Origin: CAISIP01 sp963974265
Lineage (GTDB): Bacteria > Pseudomonadota > Gammaproteobacteria > Burkholderiales > Burkholderiaceae_C
Assembly (NCBI GenBank): GCA_963974265.1
Contig: CAXBDR010000035.1
Coordinates: forward strand, 1 to 25,315
Direction: 5' to 3'
Length of the DNA: 25,315 nucleotides
Positions 21,758 to 25,315 of the stretch are shown here, in pieces (the first letter of the stretch is position 1; each line of letters begins with the position of its first letter). The position numbers and the translations under genes were made by a program. Under the pieces are notes generated by a model, which did not search any database, was not told the origin of the DNA, and was given only the letters and a program-made list of their open reading frames with translations.

Positions 21758-22687
21758 ATGGCTTTTTTCATCGAAACCCTGATTGGCGGCCTGATGGCCG
21801 GCATGTTGTATTCGCTGGTGGCGCTGGGCTTCGTGCTCATCTTCAAGGCCTCGGGCGTGTTCAACTTCGCGCAAGGCGCGATGGTGTTGTTCGCGGCGCT
21901 GGCCATGGCCCGGTTTTCCGAGTGGATTCCCGGCTGGCTCGGCATCGAGAGCAAGTTCCTGGGCAACCTGATCGCGTTTGCGCTGGCGGCGGCCGTGATG
22001 TTCGCGCTGGCCTGGCTGATCGAGCGCCTGGTGCTGCGCCACCTGGTGAACCAGGAGGGCGTGACGCTGCTGATGGCCACGCTGGGCATCACCTATTTCC
22101 TCGACGGCCTGGGCCAGACGATCTTCGGCAGCAACATCTACCAGATCGACGTCGGCATGCCCAAGGAGCCGCTGTTCCTGTTCCAGGACACATTCCAGGG
22201 CGGCATCCTGGTCAGCCTGGAGGATGTCTACGCCGCCATCGTGGCCGCGCTGCTGGTGGGTGCCTTGTCGCTGTTCTTCCAGAAGACCGGCACCGGCCGT
22301 GCGTTGCGTGCGGTGGCGGACGACCACCAGGCGGCGCAGTCCATCGGCATCAAGCTCAGCCGGATCTGGGTCATCGTCTGGTTCGTCGCCGGAATCACGG
22401 CGCTGGTGGCCGGCGTGATCTGGGGTTCCAAGCTCGGCGTGCAGTTCTCGCTGACCACGGTGGCCCTGCGAGCCTTGCCGGTCATCATCCTGGGCGGCCT
22501 GACCTCGGTGCCGGGCGCCATCATCGGCGGCCTGATCATCGGCGTGGGCGAGAAGTTGTCCGAGGTCTACCTGGGCCCCTTCGTGGGCGGCGGCATCGAG
22601 ATCTGGTTCGCCTACATGCTGGCACTGGTGTTCCTGCTGTTCCGTCCGCAGGGCTTGTTTGGCGAGAAGATCATCGACCGCGTCTGA
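21758..22687 (+). CDS. livH: ABC transporter permease, LivH-like
   Basis: This 309-residue inner-membrane permease has eight or so hydrophobic helices. The N-terminus 'FIETLIGGLMAGMLYSLVALGFVLIFKASGVFNFAQGAMV' is the hallmark of the LivH family, and 'VADDHQAAQSIGIKLSRIWVIVWFVAGITALVAG' is the cytoplasmic coupling region. It pairs with the LivM-like protein to form the channel. CGGAGA (21742-21747) lies upstream, and the gene follows livG by 17 bases. The family imports branched-chain amino acids but also urea, amides, and aromatic or aliphatic acids; the adjacent CoA ligase favours an acid. Confidence 0.93.
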   Translation: MAFFIETLIGGLMAGMLYSLVALGFVLIFKASGVFNFAQGAMVLFAALAMARFSEWIPGWLGIESKFLGNLIAFALAAAVMFALAWLIERLVLRHLVNQEGVTLLMATLGITYFLDGLGQTIFGSNIYQIDVGMPKEPLFLFQDTFQGGILVSLEDVYAAIVAALLVGALSLFFQKTGTGRALRAVADDHQAAQSIGIKLSRIWVIVWFVAGITALVAGVIWGSKLGVQFSLTTVALRALPVIILGGLTSVPGAIIGGLIIGVGEKLSEVYLGPFVGGGIEIWFAYMLALVFLLFRPQGLFGEKIIDRV

Positions 22688-22705
22688 CGGCGCAAAGGCA
22701 ACACC

Positions 22706-23782
22706 ATGTTCTACAGAGAAAACGGCCAGTTCAAGACCTCCTACCGCGCGGACCAGCAGATCTTTCCGATCGCGCAGGACCGCTGGATGGTGCTGGCGCT
22801 GATCGCGTTTGCCTTCGTCGGCGTGCCGATGCTGGTCGACGAATACATGTACCGCGCCATCCTGATCCCGTTCCTCATCCTGTCGCTGGCGGCCATCGGC
22901 GTCAACGTGCTGGTCGGGTACTGCGGCCAGATCTCGCTGGGCTCGGGCGCGTTCATGGCCGTGGGCGCCTATGCGGCCTACAACACCTTCATTCGCATCG
23001 ACGGCATGCCGCTGATCGTGGCCTTGTTGTCGGGCGGGTTCTTCGCCACGCTGGTGGGCATCGTGTTCGGCATTCCCAGCCTGCGCGTCAAGGGCCTGTA
23101 CCTGGCCGTGGCCACGCTGGCGGCGCAGTTCTTCTGCGACTGGGCGTTCCTGCGCATCGGCTGGTTCACCAACAACAACGCATCCGGTTCGGTGTCGGTG
23201 TCCAACCTGCAGGTGCTGGGCTGGACCATCAACACGCCGGTCGAGAAGTACCTCTTCTGCCTGGGTTTCCTGGTGGTGTTCGCGCTGCTGGCCAAGAACC
23301 TGGTGCGCTCGGCGATCGGCCGCGAGTGGATGGCGATCCGCGACATGGACGTGGCCGCGGCCGTGATCGGCATCCGGCCGATGTACGCCAAGCTCAGCGC
23401 GTTCGCGGTCAGCTCCTTCATCATCGGCGTGGCCGGCGGCCTGTGGGGCTTCGTGCACCTGGGCTCGTGGGAGCCCGCGGCGTTCTCGATCGACCGTTCG
23501 TTCCAGCTGCTGTTCATGGTGATCATCGGCGGCATGGGTTCGATCATGGGCAGTTTCTTCGGCGCCGCGTTCATCGTGGTGTTGCCGATCTTCCTGAACC
23601 AGTTCCTGCCCTGGATCGGCTCGCTGATCGGCGTCGACATCTCGACGGCGGCCGTCTCGCATACCGAGTTCATGATCTTCGGCGCCTTGATCGTCTGGTT
23701 CCTGATCGTGGAGCCGCACGGACTGGCGCGGCTGTGGAGCATCGGCAAGCAGAAGTTGCGGTTGTGGCCCTTCCCGCACTGA
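22706..23782 (+). CDS. livM: ABC transporter permease, LivM-like
   Basis: This 358-residue second permease subunit has a hydrophilic N-terminus of about 25 residues and then about ten hydrophobic helices. Family motifs are 'YCGQISLGSGAFMAVGAYAAYN', 'GIPSLRVKGLYLAVATLAAQFF' and 'IRDMDVAAAVIGIRPMYAKLSAFAVSSFIIGVAGGL', the last being the EAA-like coupling loop. The C-terminal 'IVEPHGLARLW' is also typical. It lies 18 bases after livH with AAAGG as a weak ribosome binding site. Confidence 0.93.
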   Translation: MFYRENGQFKTSYRADQQIFPIAQDRWMVLALIAFAFVGVPMLVDEYMYRAILIPFLILSLAAIGVNVLVGYCGQISLGSGAFMAVGAYAAYNTFIRIDGMPLIVALLSGGFFATLVGIVFGIPSLRVKGLYLAVATLAAQFFCDWAFLRIGWFTNNNASGSVSVSNLQVLGWTINTPVEKYLFCLGFLVVFALLAKNLVRSAIGREWMAIRDMDVAAAVIGIRPMYAKLSAFAVSSFIIGVAGGLWGFVHLGSWEPAAFSIDRSFQLLFMVIIGGMGSIMGSFFGAAFIVVLPIFLNQFLPWIGSLIGVDISTAAVSHTEFMIFGALIVWFLIVEPHGLARLWSIGKQKLRLWPFPH

Positions 23783-23788
23783 TGTCCA

Positions 23789-23842
23789 GCCCCATTCGGC
23801 ATGGGGCATCGGATCCGTCCCGCACGTGGGTGGAGCCGATGC
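23789..23842 (+). promoter_or_regulatory. Stem-loops in the livM-livK gap
   Basis: GCCCCAT (23789-23795) pairs with ATGGGGC (23801-23807) around a five-base loop. GCATCGG (23806-23812) can pair with CCGATGC (23836-23842). The two stems share two bases, so both cannot form fully. No T-tract follows the first. Such structures before a binding-protein gene often protect or attenuate mRNA to set subunit ratios. Confidence 0.5.
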
Positions 23843-23922
23843 ATCGATGCCAGGTGGGGTTGATTCCAGGGGCCTGGGTGGTTGTGTGAGTGTGCAAGTT
23901 TTTTTTGAAGGAGACTGAAGTG

Positions 23923-25254
23923 ATGAAGATTCGAAACCTGGTACTGGGGGTGACCGTGGCCTGTGCGGGCCTGACGTCGGCATTGGTGACGACCGCCGCA
24001 CAGGCGCAGGAGCAGTTCTTTCCCTCGCTCGTGTACCGTACCGGCGCCTATGCGCCCAATGGCGTGCCTTTTGCCAACGGATACGCGGATTACCTCAAGC
24101 TCACCAATGCGCGTGGCGGCATCAACGGCGTGAAGGTGGTGTTCGAGGAATGCGAGACCGGCTATGCCACCGACCGCGGCGTCGAGTGTTACGAGCGCCT
24201 CAAGGGCAAGAACGGCGGTGCGACCGTGTTCCAGCCGCTGTCGACCGGCATCACGTTCGCATTGACCGAGAAGGCGCCGGTGGACAAGATCCCGCTGATC
24301 ACCGCCGGTTATGGCCGCAGCGAGTCGGCCGATGGTGGCGTGTTCAAGTGGAACTTCCCGATCGCCGGTACCTACTGGGTGGCCGCCGACGTGCTGATCC
24401 AGCATATCGCCAAGAAGGAAGGCGGCCTGGACAAGCTCAAGGGCAAGAAGATCACGCTGATCTACCACGACAGCCCGTACGGCAAGGAGCCGATTCCGCT
24501 GCTCGAGGAGCGTGCGGCCATGCACGGCTTCCAGCTCAGCGTGTTGCCGGTGACCCATCCGGGCGTCGAGCAGAAGGCGACCTGGCTGCAGGTGCGCCAG
24601 AACCGGCCCGACTACGTGTTGTTGTGGGGCTGGGGCGTGATGAACTCCACCGCGCTCAAGGAGGCCCAGGCCACCGGATACCCGCGCGAGAAGATGTACG
24701 GCGTGTGGTGGGCCGGCGCCGAGCCGGACGTCAAGGACGTCGGCGCGGGAGCCAAGGGTTACAACGCGATCACGATGCAGCATGGCACCGAGACCAACTC
24801 CGACGTGGTCAAGGAGATCCTGACCAAGCTGCATGCCAAGAACGAGGGCACGGGACCGAAGGAAGAGGTCGGCCAGGTGCTGTACATGCGCGGCCTGATG
24901 AGCGCGATGTTCGCGGTCGAAGGCGTGCGGGCGGCGCAGGAGCGTTTCGGCAAGGGCAAGGTCATGACGGCCGAGCAGGCGCGCTGGGGCTACGAGAACC
25001 TGAACCTGACGCAGGACAAGCTCAACGCGCTGGGCTTCAAGAACGTGATGCGTCCGATCTCCACCAGCTGCCAGGACCACATGGGTGCGGCCTGGGCGCG
25101 TATCCATACCTGGGACGGCAGCAAGTGGGTGTTCTCCAGCGACTGGTACCAGGCCGACGACCAGATCATCAAGCCGATGGTCAAGAACGCCGCCGACAAG
25201 TACGCCGCCGAGAAGAAGTGGACCCGTCGTTCGGGCCAGGACTGCCAGTCCTAG
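23923..25254 (+). CDS. ABC transporter substrate-binding protein, LivK-like
   Basis: This 443-residue periplasmic binding protein begins with a Sec signal peptide ending 'ALVTTAAQAQ' (cleavage near 29). The mature part has the type I periplasmic-binding fold: 'YRTGAYAPNGVPFANGYADYLKLTNARGGINGVKVVFEECETGY' at the start, 'ITLIYHDSPYGKEPIPLLEERAAMHGF' at the domain crossover and 'PDYVLLWGWGVMNSTALKEAQATGY' after it. It is some 70 residues longer than E. coli LivK and lacks obvious amino-acid-binding motifs, so a non-amino-acid ligand is plausible. Cysteines in 'FEECETGY', 'GVECYERL', 'STSCQDH' and 'QDCQS' may form disulfides. GAAGGAGA (23907-23914) lies before the ATG; a T8 run (23899-23906) precedes it. 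The 140-base gap from livM contains stem-loops. Confidence 0.93.
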   Translation: MKIRNLVLGVTVACAGLTSALVTTAAQAQEQFFPSLVYRTGAYAPNGVPFANGYADYLKLTNARGGINGVKVVFEECETGYATDRGVECYERLKGKNGGATVFQPLSTGITFALTEKAPVDKIPLITAGYGRSESADGGVFKWNFPIAGTYWVAADVLIQHIAKKEGGLDKLKGKKITLIYHDSPYGKEPIPLLEERAAMHGFQLSVLPVTHPGVEQKATWLQVRQNRPDYVLLWGWGVMNSTALKEAQATGYPREKMYGVWWAGAEPDVKDVGAGAKGYNAITMQHGTETNSDVVKEILTKLHAKNEGTGPKEEVGQVLYMRGLMSAMFAVEGVRAAQERFGKGKVMTAEQARWGYENLNLTQDKLNALGFKNVMRPISTSCQDHMGAAWARIHTWDGSKWVFSSDWYQADDQIIKPMVKNAADKYAAEKKWTRRSGQDCQS

Positions 25255-25255
25255 A

Positions 25256-25304
25256 TGAACGACGCCCCCCGTCTGTCCGGCTTCACTTCGTGTAAGCCGG
25301 CCGA
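25256..25304. repeat. Dispersed palindromic repeat, copy 2
   Basis: This second copy of the element at 7040-7088 has 47 of 49 bases identical and begins 1 base after the livK-like stop. CCGGCTT (25277-25283) pairs with AAGCCGG (25294-25300). Sequence diverges after 25304, so the outer GGGGGGC arm seen in copy 1 is missing here, at least up to the window edge. Confidence 0.8.
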
Positions 25305-25315
25305 GTCGTGGCGCT

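Noticed and set aside
21734..24001. A 755-codon open frame antisense to livH and livM
   Set aside because: It is composed of His/Asp/Gln/Arg-rich sequence typical of antisense GC-rich frames and covers two clearly coding permease genes and their gap.
20907..25254. A complete Liv transporter operon
   Set aside because: No LivF-type ATPase is encoded within the window. It may lie beyond 25315, so the operon cannot be called complete or defective.
1..25315. Horizontally acquired island, prophage or insertion sequence
   Set aside because: Base composition looks even across all regions, and no integrase, transposase, tRNA or attachment-like direct repeat was seen. The only repeat is the 49-bp element.

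Overview
This is a high-GC window with dense, short-spaced genes of betaproteobacterial type, most likely from the order Burkholderiales. The Leptothrix/Sphaerotilus/Rubrivivax-like group is a guess from gene content, not from a marker gene. There is no rRNA, tRNA, CRISPR array, transposase or phage gene. The window starts inside a YciI-like gene and ends in a dispersed repeat just after an ABC substrate-binding protein gene.

Region 1 (about 200-10163) is a sulfide/persulfide handling island in two transcription blocks. Block A (261-7037) has a clear sigma70-like promoter whose spacer holds a CsoR-type ATACCC/GGGTAT operator. It encodes an RND adaptor and pump, a type I sulfide:quinone oxidoreductase with its three catalytic cysteines, a YgaP-like DUF2892 membrane protein, an OsmC-like thiol protein and a CsoR/FrmR-family repressor. 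Block B (7215-10163) encodes an ArsR-family repressor with the SqrR/BigR cysteine pair, two half-size YeeE/YedE sulfur transporters and a SulP anion permease with a STAS domain. The likely logic is that sulfide is oxidised to persulfide or polysulfide at the membrane, thiol proteins handle the products, transporters move sulfur anions, and two different thiol repressors sense the persulfide. The RND pump and the unusual second cysteine of the CsoR-like protein are the least expected parts.

Region 2 (10270-13272) holds a secreted cysteine-rich protein with a Tudor-like C-terminus, then a divergent pair: a CarH/LitR-type MerR regulator with a cysteine-rich tail, facing a Tat-exported HiPIP, a DUF2256 zinc-ribbon-like protein and a DCC-family thioredoxin-like protein. 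A 7-6-7 palindrome lies between the divergent genes.

Region 3 (13280-18764, all minus strand) holds htpG with a sigma32-like promoter embedded in a perfect 12-bp inverted repeat, a small DUF1328 membrane protein, and a tightly coupled run of Crp/Fnr regulator, RluF-type pseudouridine synthase and alpha/beta hydrolase (4-bp ATGA and 1-bp overlaps).

Region 4 (18964-25254) runs divergently from the Crp/Fnr gene across a CTAGGG/CCCTAG palindrome: a long-chain acyl-CoA ligase-type enzyme, then livG-, livH-, livM- and livK-like genes of a branched-chain amino acid-type ABC importer. The second ATPase (livF) is not in the window and is probably just downstream. A ligase coupled to the importer by a 4-bp overlap suggests uptake followed by CoA activation of a carboxylic acid. 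A 49-bp repeat (47/49 identical) follows both the csoR-like gene and the livK-like gene.
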